DNA of 64,000 nt, taken from the NCBI GenBank assembly GCA_034509735.1, contig JACGWO010000002.1:51209115-51273114 (forward strand), given 5' to 3'. The first letter of the stretch is position 1; the number at the start of each line of letters is the position of its first letter. The notes under the pieces were generated by a model, which worked only from the letters and a program-made list of their open reading frames with translations, did no database searches and was not told the DNA's origin. Positions 35,401 to 45,791 of the stretch are shown here, piece by piece. The position numbers and the translations under genes are program-made. This DNA comes from Sesamum alatum (Eukaryota > Streptophyta > Magnoliopsida > Lamiales > Pedaliaceae).

Positions 35401-36521
35401 ACATGGAAACTTCCTGGGAGGGTTTGCTTCTGCATGATGAGTTCTAATCTGGTTAGCAGGACTTGAAATTTAGAATTCAACTCGCCCATTTTGGCAATGT
35501 TGCAAAATGAAGGGACTCAGTAGTTCGGTCAAGTCCCCATCCCCAGTGTTCCTGTTTGATTTCAGCTTTCGATATATAGCATGAAGTTTGAGCTCTCATA
35601 CAAACTCTGTATTGATATTCATATAGATTTTCGGCATGTACTTGAATAGGAATTAGTTTGCTGCAGTTAGATACAAGATCTGGAGCCCACCTCGAACTCG
35701 AATTGATTATCTTCATTTCCTTTGTTTTTCTCATTTGTGTGAACACTCACTCAGTTCCAGAATGGGGACAATATCTTCCAGGTTTAACTAATACGCAGAT
35801 TGCTCCAGGCCCTCTTAGTTTTTCTGTTGCTTCAGTTCACTTCCACAACTATGCTGTTAAATTATTTGAATAATTGTAAATATTGCAAGTAATATTATTA
35901 GAAATGTCCCAGAAGATTATTAAATTGATTAATCAATAATCAGTAGTATTGTTGTGTTAGAAAGCTGTCGACTTGAAGGTTGTGTTACCATATAATTTGT
36001 AAATATTTTAACAATTTGTGATTTCAAAAACATATTTTGATCCGTGATATCGATTATAATTGAAATTGGATAGTTGCATTTGTATATCTTATTTTATGAT
36101 TTATTTATACAGAACACTTTTGTTTTTTTGCAAATTTCACATACACTCACCAAAGATTATAACATCATTTATGTAAATCATTCTTATTTTTTGAAAAATT
36201 ATACATACACTATTTATAAATGTTAACATCATTACATAAACTACTTATGAATAATCTATGTAATTAAGCAAGAAATAAGAATAATTTATATAAATATATC
36301 ATAAATCAAGAACAGTAAATATAATTGTTAATTGAAAGTTTGAAATCATCAATCCTTTTGGCAAATTTCTACGGTTTAGTATTCGAAAATTGAATTCCGG
36401 TAAAGATAAAAGCATTTTAAGGATACGTGGTTCTCAACTCATAAAATTTTAAAATCCAAAAAATTGCGAAAATAGGAAATAATTCTGAAAGTATTTGTAG
36501 CAAAATGAGAAGAATTTGAGC
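35401..36521. other. RPN8 3' region and AT-rich spacer
   Basis: The first 470 bases (to about 35870) have near-genic composition and probably hold the RPN8 3' UTR. Small frames there show no family likeness. From about 36110 to 36270, direct similarity between 'aaatttcacatacactcac' and 'aaaattatacatacactat' suggests an old MITE. No gene was supported. Confidence 0.4.
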
Positions 36522-37121
36522 TCAAAGTTTATCTTCTTCTTCTTCATCTTCATCCTCAGGCTGCACTGACTGCTCAAACTCGGCATCCATCACCACTCCA
36601 TCCATTAAATGCACCAACACATTCCCCATTTTCAAGCCCGTCTGCACTGAAACTACTCCATTCACCACCACCCTCTTATTCAAATCCTTCGATGCATACA
36701 AACTGAATCCCGATATTGATTCGTAGATTTTCTCCTTACCCTGCTCCAAATCTGCAGCAGAAATCCATCTGGGCACCGCTGAAAACCCCAGTACTCGCGT
36801 CAATACTGCGTAGGAATTGCTGTCGTTTTGATTCAATCTCAAATCGCGGCGAAACGCTTCCTCCGAAGGCAGGAACAGAGTGAACGCCAGATCTTCAGGT
36901 AACATTCTAGTGACAGTTTCTCCGAATTTGCCGATTTTGGCGATGTCGGAGAGAGTGGTTTTAGTATGTGTTGGCTTGGGTGGAGAAACTTTTGAGGCGG
37001 AGGTGTTTGTGAGTTGCAGTGCTGAAATGATCTGTATGATGATGAATGAAACAGAGACGATTATACAGATAAGTTTTACTGGGTTTTTCAACTTCAGAAC
37101 CCCGGCTTTTCTTCTTCTCAT
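36522..37121 (-). CDS. FAS1 (fasciclin) domain protein with N-terminal membrane anchor
   Basis: This single-exon 199-residue protein has a basic N terminus (MRRRKAGVLKLKN) and one hydrophobic segment at about residues 17-36, then a FAS1-like domain at about residues 55-180. The stretch LAFTLFLPSEEAFRRD resembles the H1 box of fasciclin domains (TLFAPTDEAF). The later VNGVVSVQTGLKMGNVLVHLMDGVVM resembles the H2 region. The C terminus is an acidic tail (EDEDEEEEDKL). It is shorter than arabinogalactan-type FLA proteins and lacks a GPI signal, so it belongs to the small 'FAS1 domain-containing' group of plants. It is likely luminal or extracellular, and its role is not known. It is transcribed away from LIP2, and the 1.4 kb between them may hold both promoters. 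Confidence 0.85.
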   Translation of the reverse strand: MRRRKAGVLKLKNPVKLICIIVSVSFIIIQIISALQLTNTSASKVSPPKPTHTKTTLSDIAKIGKFGETVTRMLPEDLAFTLFLPSEEAFRRDLRLNQNDSNSYAVLTRVLGFSAVPRWISAADLEQGKEKIYESISGFSLYASKDLNKRVVVNGVVSVQTGLKMGNVLVHLMDGVVMDAEFEQSVQPEDEDEEEEDKL

Positions 37122-38488
37122 TCTTGCAGTCGAGGGTGGAGAAAATTTTTCAGTGGCTGGTAAAATGCCAAACTGTGGTGAATTTACTTTCTCCTGATAG
37201 ACAAAGTCGTTCGAGTTTAGGAGAGATGAGAAAGTAGATTGATCTGATGAATTCGGGTTAGGGTTTCAAATTCTAGATGGGCATAGCTGGGTTAACTCGG
37301 ATCCCTTTATGAGTGAGCAACGAATCGGTCCTTGTTTGTTTGTTTGGATCTGCAGTAACAGTACCTCACTTTAGGCTCTAATTCTTGTACTGGGAGTAAC
37401 AATATTTAATTAAATAAACTCTTTGTACTGTTCAGTGTTTAGGCCCTGTTTGGCACATCCAAACTGAGACGTTTTCTGGGATAAAAACATTAGCCAACTA
37501 TTTCTCCTACAAGTTTCAGGGAAAAAAAAAAAAAAAAGGGAAAGTGGCGAAACACATTTCTAGGTTGTTTCTGGAAGCAAATCATATCTCATAGTGGTGA
37601 ATTTGTTCCAAATTACCGGGTTTATGTGAGGTTAGGTGAAGAATTTATCACGGTAAATTACGCAACTGAAGTTCTAGACATTCTTTTTTGAAAAGTCAGG
37701 AGATACGAACGTAGATTAACTGTACCAAACAAAGGGATGAAAACTCTTCAGTGCGTGTATACATGTTGCGGAATATTATTAAATGTGAACACCATTCAGG
37801 ATGGATTCATTGTGTACTTGAACTGATCTTGCTCATAATGTCCTTATTTACATGTTCGTTGCCTAATTTTGTTATCTGCACATGTTGTCGTAAGAATTGT
37901 GTCTGTATTATCTTCATAGATATATAGCAGATTGCAGTAATGAACAGGCAAAACAATCTATAGCTAAGAATATGCTGATTTCTCTTCATGCATATTGTAT
38001 GTAAGTTTTGATTCATCTTCATATGACCTATTGGTATATGGGAAGATAGGATGTTCAGATTTGGAAATAGCATGCCCTTTTGTAATGGTCCATGCTATTT
38101 GAAGTTGCTCTGCTCGTTAACCACAATAATATGGTCTCATGCTTAAAAGTTCCTTTTATCCCTAGTAGAAGAGCTATCTTTACCCGTGATGTAACTCTAC
38201 ACTTAAGATGTTGGATTCAACGATTCAATCAGTAAGAAATGAGACCATCTTTAGTTTCAATTTCATGTTTTGGCATAGGTATATGTACTGGTCCTCCTGC
38301 ATTGAGAAGATACTATAATACTGTAGTCGGATGGGTTCTGAAGTGTTCTTCGCTTAGGCATTTCTAGTGTATCTAATATCTATGACATTCTTAAACTATG
38401 TAGCTTCCCATTTTATTCTGCAAATTATTTTCTTGATATCGTGCGACTTTGGATGAATATGATTTTGATGATTATTATCACTCAGGAC
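37122..38488. other. FAS1/LIP2 intergenic region, with probable LIP2 leader intron
   Basis: The two genes are transcribed in opposite directions from this interval. A TTTTTCTTGATA...CACTCAG acceptor-like sequence ends two or three bases before the LIP2 start codon, so LIP2 probably has an upstream non-coding exon and an intron here. The segment 37441-37734 has a possible TIR element (below). A run of about 17 A lies at 37522-37538. Confidence 0.4.
37441..37734. mobile_element. Possible PIF/Harbinger- or hAT-type MITE upstream of LIP2
   Basis: The left end GGCCCTGTTTGGCACATCC and the right end, reading TGTACCAAACAAAGGG, form imperfect inverted repeats of the GGCCxTGTTTGG type common at plant MITE ends. 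No convincing target duplication was found. Assignment is tentative. Confidence 0.35.
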
Positions 38489-39208
38489 ATGAGAGCTCCG
38501 CGAACCCTTGAGGTATGGAAGATGGGTGTTGTCAATTACTTTGAGGCACTTAAGCTGCAAGAGAAATTGACTTCTGATAGAAAAGTACATAAGATTACAG
38601 ATACCCTGTTATCCCTACAGCACCCACCCACATATACTCTTGGCAAAAGACGAACTGATCACAATATACTGGTTTCTGAAACCGAGCTGAAAGCCATGGG
38701 GGCAGAACTTCACTACACGCAACGTGGAGGTGATGTTACGTTTCATGGTCCTCACCAAGCTATTTTGTATCCCATAATTTCTTTGAGAGAGATCGGCTTG
38801 GGTGCTAGAAAATACGTCGAGAAGCTTGAATTATCTATGATTGAGTTGGCATCTGTATATGGTGTTAAAGCTCATGCCGGGCAAACAGGTGAAACAGGCG
38901 TTTGGGTTGGTCAGAGAAAGATTGGTGCAATTGGGGTCCGTATCTCTACCGGAATTACATCCCATGGGTTGGCATTCAACATCAATCCTGATTTGAACTA
39001 CTTCAAGCATATTGTGCCTTGTGGGATTGCAGATAAAGAAGTCACATCTTTGCAAAAGGAGGTACAGCAGGTGATCCCTTCTGAAGAAGCAGTTCAGGAG
39101 CAGCTGATTTCAAGTTTTATAAGAATATTCAACTATACCGATATTGTTTGGAAAGATAAATCATCCCTACCCTTAGATAAACTGGAATTTGCAGATGAAT
39201 ACAAATGA
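38489..39208 (+). CDS. LIP2: Lipoyl(octanoyl) transferase LIP2
   Basis: This 239-residue enzyme of the LipB family transfers the octanoyl group from acyl carrier protein to apo-lipoyl proteins such as pyruvate dehydrogenase E2 and glycine cleavage H protein. It acts in mitochondria, ahead of lipoyl synthase. I chose the ATG at 38489 because plant LIP2 begins MRxPRTLEVWKxG, and a splice acceptor (CACTCAG) sits just before it. The frame is open 48 bases further upstream, but that part is intronic. Diagnostic motifs are HPPTYTLGKR (about 45-54), RGGDVTFHGPHQ (about 79-90), the catalytic Lys of GQRKIGAIGVR (about 144) and the catalytic Cys of HIVPCGI (about 178). The coding region is intronless. 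No mitochondrial presequence is obvious, as in other plant LIP2 proteins. A MATE relic follows within 80 bp. Confidence 0.95.
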   Translation: MRAPRTLEVWKMGVVNYFEALKLQEKLTSDRKVHKITDTLLSLQHPPTYTLGKRRTDHNILVSETELKAMGAELHYTQRGGDVTFHGPHQAILYPIISLREIGLGARKYVEKLELSMIELASVYGVKAHAGQTGETGVWVGQRKIGAIGVRISTGITSHGLAFNINPDLNYFKHIVPCGIADKEVTSLQKEVQQVIPSEEAVQEQLISSFIRIFNYTDIVWKDKSSLPLDKLEFADEYK

Positions 39209-39285
39209 AGAATGATCCTACTAATGTATACTTGAATATGCATATTTTACCTGGTCATGATATGCAGTGTTATTTACCTGCTCAT

Positions 39286-39622
39286 GATATGCTAGGAGCG
39301 GCCAATGGATTGGAAACTCTATGTGGGCAAGCCTATGGAGCAAGGTAATACCACATGTTCGGCATGTATCTTCAAAGTTTTAGAATAGGATGAAGATCTC
39401 ACAGAAGTGGCAGGAAAAATCGCTCTCTAGTTCATTCTTGTGATATACTCGTTTATTGTATCATTCAATTGCCAAATATATTTACAAGCACAACGCAAGA
39501 ACATGATCATCGCATACTTGAGAGCGTTTCCATTATCTATCCAAATTTGCCTCTCATGGCTTCTAACGATTAAGTACAAGTTCGGTTTAAAAGATGCTTT
39601 GGTATCTATAACTTTGGGATAG
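39286..39622 (+). pseudogene. MATE efflux transporter relic
   Basis: About 110 residues of MATE-like sequence survive in two frames. LGAANGLETLCGQAYGAR (39292-39345) matches the conserved second-helix region of plant MATE proteins. It is followed by a TAA stop (39346-39348) and YHMFGMYLQS. After a frame change, DEDLTEVAGKIAL (39389-39427), a TAG stop, and then YLQAQRKNMIIA and LSWLLTIKYKFGLKDA correspond to the later helices. With two stops and a frameshift or deletion it cannot encode a transporter. The intervening protein parts are missing. It may be a degraded neighbour gene or a processed fragment. Confidence 0.75.
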
Positions 39623-39644
39623 TGTCAATTAATAGCCCACCTTA

Positions 39645-39671
39645 ATAAATATATATATATATATATATATA
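39645..39671. repeat. (TA)n microsatellite
   Basis: A run of TA dinucleotides of about 27 bases ends just before a GC-richer segment of different character. Confidence 0.85.
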
Positions 39672-39679
39672 AAATAATG

Positions 39680-39955
39680 GGCATACAACCCAAAGGTAAG
39701 CCAAGTTCTATCGGCCGCATGAGCTTGACAGGGCTTGGCTTCGCCCCTCCACCAACTCCGAAGTCATAAACAGAGGAAAACGAGAAGTCAGGATATTCAC
39801 CCAAGCGGACTCCCTATCTAGACTTTACTTACAAACGAGAGAAAAGCTTAGAAAGGTTGTTTGTTTACGCGCCCGCTATTTTCAGTTTTCAAGCTCGTTT
39901 CCATGCTTAAACGTAGACTCTCGTAAGCGCTCACCCATGTGGGGTATTGTTGGAA
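39680..39955. other. Compositionally foreign segment, possibly organelle-derived
   Basis: About 275 bp have balanced GC and contain none of the local repeats. The boundaries are the (TA)n run on the left and a T-rich tract on the right. Text such as CTTGGCTTCGCCCCTCC and ACGCGCCCGCTATTTTCAG is reminiscent of plant mitochondrial spacer DNA, but I cannot confirm it. A related string 'gaactttacttacaagcgagagaaaa' recurs at 40204-40230, echoing 'gactttacttacaaacgagagaaaa' at 39820-39845. Confidence 0.3.
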
Positions 39956-40248
39956 ATAAATTTTATTTTTTTTTAATTGTCAAACCATTTAAGTTGCCTA
40001 CTCTTCTCAATTTCCACTAACTTTAATTTTTTTCATCATTTTCTTTTTTTTTTCATTTTTAATTTTTAAAAAATAAAAATTAATTTTTTAAAAGTTTTAT
40101 TTAGTTATACACCTAACGCGAAAGCCGTTGTATCCATGTCTTTTTTTCTATTAACTGTAGAAGCCTATTTAAAAATTGAATAAAGTAGAGATTTGACCAA
40201 TTCTGAACTTTACTTACAAGCGAGAGAAAAACCCTTTCTATCTTAAAT

Positions 40249-40356
40249 ATGCAAAATATGGATGAGAACCATCAACCATGGGAGCTGACAACAGAATCTC
40301 AAGAGTTAACTATGGATGAAGAGCAAGAAGATGTGGGTGGTGGCTGCCCCTGCTAA
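40249..40356 (+). CDS. Candidate 35-residue small ORF, no known family
   Basis: The frame starts MQNMDENHQPWELTTESQ and ends with an acidic stretch and GGGCPC before TAA. It lies in a small island of higher GC (about 40245-40380) inside AT-rich DNA, and a copy of the 'cttacaagcgagagaaaa' string precedes it. The acidic body and Cys-Pro-Cys end could be the C-terminal exon of a lost gene or a short peptide gene. I do not recognise it and give it low weight. Confidence 0.2.
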   Translation: MQNMDENHQPWELTTESQELTMDEEQEDVGGGCPC

Positions 40357-40655
40357 GAAGATACGCTAAAATAGCAGGTGTTAGTTTGCAATTGCAATTC
40401 ACCTAATAAATAACACAATGATCGATATTATACTTGTAACTGCATACTTATTTCTCATAAAAGTTATTGTCCTAAAAAATTTACTTAGATACTTTTGTGC
40501 TATAAAGTTTGTGATGGCTATAATTGGATTTTGATCAACAGTTTAATGTAATGTGTATCCTTCCGTTTTTGTCATGACATTCGACGATTTTTGTGATTTT
40601 ATATATAAGTATTCAAAAATACAAAGTAATATATATAAATAGATCATAAATTAAA

Positions 40656-41451
40656 GGGTTAAATACAGTTACCACCCCTAAAGTATCCACCCTATATCAA
40701 TTACCTCCCTAAAGTATTAAAACCTTCAAAAAGCCACCTAATCTTCTAACACCTTTAATTTTGAAGTTCAAAAAGTCCATTTTACCCTTACTAAAATTGA
40801 TTTATGAAAAAAAATTAAAAGAATTTTTAAAATACCAAAACTACTCTTTTTTGAAGTTTTATCTAATTCTATTTTCACTTCTTAATCGAGCTCTTTTTAT
40901 TTTATAATTCTAAAGTATTTGGAACTCATTTTATTTTAGTTTCATTTATTTTTCAAACCAAGTTAACAATAAATTTATTCATTCAGATAATTACCATATT
41001 TATATAATTATCATATTTATATAAATATATATTAACTGTATATTTTCTTATTAGCTCATGCTCAGCTCTTTTGATTTTATTAATTATATATTTGTTTAAG
41101 TAAATATATAAATATGTATGTATGAATTTATTTTTAATATTGTTTGACAAATAAATGAAACTAAAATAAAAAAAAATCCAAATATTTTAGGATTACGAAA
41201 ATAAAAAGAATTGATGAATAAGTGAAACTAGAATTAGAGAAAAGCTTCACAAAAGAGCGATTTTGGTATTTTAAAAATTCCTTTAATTTTTTTTTTTTTT
41301 GAAAAAGCAATTTTCAATAAGGGTAAAATGGACTTTTTGAACTTAAAAATAAAAGGAGTTAGAAAGTCAGGATTTTTTTTGAAAATTTTAATACTTTAGG
41401 GGATAATTGATATGGGGTGAATACTTTAGGAGTGGTAAGTGTATTTAATCC
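40656..41451. mobile_element. Mutator-type TIR element (796 bp)
   Basis: Both ends carry long inverted repeats. The left GGGTTAAATACAGTTACCAC and the reverse complement of the right GGATTAAATACACTTACCAC pair, then continue through 'cctaaagtat', 'aattacctccctaaagtatt' and 'caaaaagtccattttaccctta'. The 9-bp sequence TAAATTAAA lies on both sides (40647-40655 and 41452-41460). The interior is AT-rich and non-coding. A diverged end of the same family is at about 52870-52945. Confidence 0.85.
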
Positions 41452-41869
41452 TAAATTAAAAGAGGCAAATGAAATTATTCCTATTAAAAATTGTCACAAA
41501 TTCAGTCAATGGCATAAAACATTTCCTCATTCCTCTGTTTGATGTTGAAATTTGTTGTAGTGGTCGAATTATTTTGACCATATTCATACATCAGCGACTA
41601 GCAAGTCAACTTAATAATACATTAATTCAGACAAAAACAAACAAACTACACCCAAATTATTAAAATTAAAAAAAAAAAAAAGTAGTAAAATTATATCACA
41701 AATTAGAAAAACCATATCTTCAACCCGCCCACCACCAACACCAACCCTCTTTTTGAGTCTACCTTCTTCATCACAAATATCTATTGAGATGACAAAATAT
41801 ACTATTTTAGATGAAAAAAATAGACCCATATAATATCGGATTCTGTCCAACCCGGCCCAACCATCTTAA

Positions 41870-43318
41870 CTAATAACTGGATACATATTGCATGAATTCC
41901 GGGTCGGATAGTAGACCCGCCATGGTCTCCGGAGCTAACACCACCTCCAAGTCCACGCTCCCACTCCCATCACGACCCGGGAATGCTGAAATCTTGCCGT
42001 CGAATTTGTTCGCCCGCCCGCTCCGAACTGCAACGGGTCTACCCCACCCGAAATCATTATCATACATTGGGAACCTCGGAGAACTCCCCATCGTGATCAT
42101 CGCGCCGTCAAAATTGCCCAATGGGAAGCACCGTGGGTCCCGCTCCCAATCCTCTACGTACTTCCTCACCGTAGAGTTACTGTGGGCAAGAACGTTTTTG
42201 TTCAACTGCTCCGCGCACCACCGTAGATCTTTACCCAAAACGTCGCCAGCCGTCGCGTAGGTTGGGATGCTTTGGATGGCGTTGCCGAAGTACAACGGGT
42301 CCAACTTTGGCTCGAGCCGATGTCGGCAGTTCACGGCCATCCGGAACGTCGTCGTTGTTGAAGCGGGTAATTTCCTCGCGCGGGTGACGCCGCGCCACAG
42401 CAGCGCGCTTAACGATTGAAATGATGAAATCTCGACCGTGGGATTTACCTGACTTGTCTCCCTGGAAACGGCGTTCATCAGCCAGGTTAACGGCGTTAGC
42501 TTCCCGTCAGGATACTTCCGCGTGTCATTGCTGTGCTTACCCATTAGCTCAGCAAAGTCAATTCCGCCGTTAACTTCCCGTTTCGGTGTATTGTTATTAA
42601 CTTTGGCTTTCAGCTTCAGAATCGATTCTCTGCTAAACCTGAAAATCCTCTCCCTAATCGGGGCGTCGCCGGAGAAAGTGACCACAGGCCCGCCGGCGGG
42701 GAGCTTCAGCACCGCCGGAGAAATCAAAATTGAGTCGCGGCTGAAATCCGGAATCCTCGAAATCCTCTTCACCCCGCGGCTCAACTCCGCGAAAGTATTG
42801 AAGAAGTTCCAAAACGAGGTCCCGTCCGTAACGGCGTGATTCAAGGCGCAACCAATGAAAACTCCGTCAGCCAGCTCCGTCACCTGCACGGCGAGGATGG
42901 GTCCAAAATGCCCTGCATAGCTCACCGTCTGGTCTAAAGCGAAGAACCCCTTCACCGCCTTCGGCAGGTCGCCGTCAGCGGACACGAGCAAATCCCTAAC
43001 GTAAATATGAGACCCATTGGCGTGAACGAAATCAACGCCCGCGTCATTGCAGGTGATGTAAACGTACCCCTCTGAATCTGTGGTGAGACGGCCTGCCAGC
43101 GGCGGGAAATGGGTGAGCGCCTGCGATAGGCTGCGTTTGAGCAGGGAAACGAGCTCGGAAACCGGAAATGGCGGACGCGTGAACAAACAACCTTTCTGAA
43201 TGTAGTGGCAGGAGAGCATTGGGAGGTCTGAAACCGAGAGTTTCAGCTCACCCAAAGTGGATTTCTGATCAGGAAAAACCGTGCATCTCGAAACCACAGG
43301 CAAAGATTCAGAAACCAT
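41870..43318 (-). CDS. BAHD (HXXXD-type) acyltransferase
   Basis: A single intronless frame encodes 482 residues. BAHD enzymes use acyl-CoA to acylate small alcohols or amines in the cytosol. The catalytic HAVTD is at residues 161-165 and the structural DFGWG at 422-426, both intact. The N-terminal part MLSCHYIQKGCLFTRPP places it in the clade with the DCR/EPS1-like and 'uncharacterized acetyltransferase' proteins, not with hydroxycinnamoyl transferases. From memory its closest Arabidopsis relative is probably At2g39980. The acceptor and acyl donor cannot be told from sequence. Codons are GC-rich compared with neighbours. A TATA box lies 119-126 bp upstream. The gene is antisense to LIP2 and PXN. 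Confidence 0.93.
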   Translation of the reverse strand: MVSESLPVVSRCTVFPDQKSTLGELKLSVSDLPMLSCHYIQKGCLFTRPPFPVSELVSLLKRSLSQALTHFPPLAGRLTTDSEGYVYITCNDAGVDFVHANGSHIYVRDLLVSADGDLPKAVKGFFALDQTVSYAGHFGPILAVQVTELADGVFIGCALNHAVTDGTSFWNFFNTFAELSRGVKRISRIPDFSRDSILISPAVLKLPAGGPVVTFSGDAPIRERIFRFSRESILKLKAKVNNNTPKREVNGGIDFAELMGKHSNDTRKYPDGKLTPLTWLMNAVSRETSQVNPTVEISSFQSLSALLWRGVTRARKLPASTTTTFRMAVNCRHRLEPKLDPLYFGNAIQSIPTYATAGDVLGKDLRWCAEQLNKNVLAHSNSTVRKYVEDWERDPRCFPLGNFDGAMITMGSSPRFPMYDNDFGWGRPVAVRSGRANKFDGKISAFPGRDGSGSVDLEVVLAPETMAGLLSDPEFMQYVSSY

Positions 43319-43436
43319 TTTCTATATGGTCTAATTTTCGCGGTTTAATTTGTTTTCTTGATGGTGGGCTCTCACTTGAGGAGAGGCTGTGGAGAGTGAG
43401 GACTGAGAGTGAGGGAGAATGGGGGGTGGGGGGTGG

Positions 43437-43444
43437 TATATATA
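43437..43444 (-). promoter_or_regulatory. TATA box of the BAHD acyltransferase gene
   Basis: TATATATA (in CTCCTATATATACC on the minus strand) lies 119-126 bases upstream of the start codon. The intervening leader is CT-rich on the coding strand, as is usual for plant 5' UTRs. Confidence 0.6.
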
Positions 43445-43559
43445 GGAGCAGGGGTGGGGGTGGATTCATGTATTTGGCGAAGCTTTGCAGGTTATTAATG
43501 GTGATGGTGAGTGGGGTGAGGAGGAAGTTGGAATATTATTTTTAGTTGAAGGGATGAAC

Positions 43560-44706
43560 AAAAAAAAAAGATATTATTGGTTGGCACGTGTACAACTGTG
43601 GGCACTGCCTCATCCTCATGGAGTAAAATGTATGTCTATCAAACACATAATCCTCAGTAATTTCTTCTATAGTGCCAACACTGTGGTGGTCTGTTCGGAT
43701 ATGTCAGTTTTTTATTTGAAGTCATGAACGTGGTCGAACCAAATAAATTATACAGTAAATATATATTTATGATATAATTGGTTATTTTTTTGAATCGTAT
43801 ACTGATTATATAATTATTATATTATATTTATTATATTATTGATCAAATTTGACAAAATCTAATTCGAGTGAAAAATTTCTTTTGTACTAGTGTTTTATAA
43901 ATTGATGATGTTATTTAATTCAATAGAATCTGATTGTGATAGTTAAGTAATATCTCAACAAATATTGAAGAAATGAATATCTTTTAGTTGGCTAGTGATG
44001 TGAGGTCCCACATATGAAAAATTATGAAAGTACCCTTTAAAATTTTGGAATAATATCGGACACTCTAAGGTTCGTAAAATTTTATTTAAAATCGGATAGA
44101 ACTGACTTGACCTGACCTAATTATGTCATATGATTTGTTTGATATTTCAGCGACCGGTGGTTATTTATTAAAGATGTCACTTTGATGTGACAAGACAGGT
44201 GACTACAACTTATAGATACTCCTTCAATCCATATATGAAGTAAGTGATCTCAATCTGTAAAATCACTTATGTTATCTTTAGGGGCGGTTGTTCGATCATT
44301 CAGTGATCAACGATTATTTATAAAACACGTCACTTTAATATGACAAGACAAGTGACCACAACTTATAAATACGCCTCCAAGTGATCTCAATCATAATTAT
44401 TATTTTGATCTCTATCTTAAACCGACCTTTACACATTGAACAGTCATTTGCTGAGGTCTACCCGATATACACCTAATAGAACCAAGGGCCAAAGCTTGAA
44501 CGAATATACGACGTGAACCACTGATAAAACTTTAAAAACTTGGTCAAGATTCACATATTAGGAACACGATTAAATTTTTTTATCTATCTAAAAGAAAGGA
44601 TTGTGAACTATAGATTTATATATTGTCTTATTTTAGACTTTTTGATATGTAAACATTGTACCATTGAATAATATGTAAGAACGTAGAAATTGTAGTAGTA
44701 TTATGT
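43560..44706. other. Intergenic DNA with a tandem duplication
   Basis: No gene was found. A segment of about 150 bp is duplicated. 'gtcactttgatgtgacaagacaggtgac' at 44176 recurs as 'gtcactttaatatgacaagacaagtgac' at 44329, and both copies continue through 'acaacttata.atac' and 'aagtgatctcaat'. The period is 153 bp. Confidence 0.55.
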
Positions 44707-45791
44707 TGGGAAAAATGTAATTTTGGTATACTTTTTTAGGGGTGGTGGCACTTTTAATCCAGGTTTATTTGAAAATAGCAATTCAGGACAGTAATTTTTA
44801 AAAAGTGGCAATTTTTGGCCAAAAAACCCTAATTTGACCGGAATTGATCGCCGGAATTACATGTGGATTAAAAAAATAAAAATTTTCTTACATGGCAGGT
44901 GATTTGGCAACCATAATGAGGTGGCATGGTGACATGCTTTATTTAAGGTTAAAATCCATTTAAATAGATAACTTTTTTCTTAAATTTATATTATTTTAAT
45001 ATCAAAATAAAACTTAAAAATTTAAAAATTACACCAAATTGATAAATTAAATTAAAATCACATTTAAAAGATTAATATCTAAAATTCAATTTTCAAATTT
45101 AAATATCTATATCAATATAAATTTTAATCAATTTTAATTATTTTTGAATTAATTTAATTTAAAATAATTAAAAATAAGGAAAATATTAATTTTTAAAAAA
45201 GTTCTAAGGAAAAAAAAGAAATTTGAAAAGAATTAAAAAAAGTTAAGAAATTTGATTTACTTTTTTAAAGAAAACAATAATTTTAAAATTTAAACATTTT
45301 TATAGTACATAATATAATTTATTAAATATATTCAAATTAAACTATAATTTAAATATGTTAATAAGATATAATTGATTAAAATTTATATTGATATAGATAT
45401 TTAAATTTAAAAATCCAATTTTAGTATATTTATCTTTTAAACATGATTTTAATTTAATTTATCAAATTAGTACTAAATTTTATATTGATATTTAAATAAT
45501 ATATATTTAAAAAAAATATTTATTTAAATGGATTTTAGCATTAAATAAAACATGTCAGCATGCCGCCTCACTATGATTGCCAAATCACCTGCCATGTAAA
45601 AAAGAAAAATTATTTTTTATTCCATATGTAAAATGGTCGCTGGAAAGGTGATCAACTCTGGCCAAATTAGGATTTTTTAGCTTAAAATTTTTATTTTTTT
45701 AAAATTACTGTTCTGAATTGTTATTTTCAAATGGATCTGGACTAAAAATGTCACCACCCCTAAGAGAATGGATCAAAATTGCATTTTTCCT
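44707..45791. mobile_element. Long-TIR (foldback-like) Mutator-type element, 1.1 kb
   Basis: The left arm (GGGAAAAATGTAATTTTGG, 'ttaggggtggtggcac', 'gaaaatagcaattcaggacag', 'catggcaggtgatttggcaa') is mirrored by the right arm (reverse complement of GCCAAATCACCTGCCATG, 'gaaaataacaattcagaacag', 'ttaggggtggtgacat', GGAAAAATGCAATTTTG). Arms of at least 250 bp and perhaps over 400 bp leave a short AT-rich centre. TATTATGT flanks both sides (44699-44706 and 45792-45799). It is non-coding. Confidence 0.8.

Noticed and set aside
38441..38488. 16-residue N-terminal extension of LIP2
   Set aside because: A splice acceptor lies just before the ATG at 38489, and plant LIP2 proteins start at the equivalent Met.
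41892..43545. Plus-strand frames opposite the BAHD gene
   Set aside because: Shadows caused by the GC-rich coding strand of the acyltransferase.
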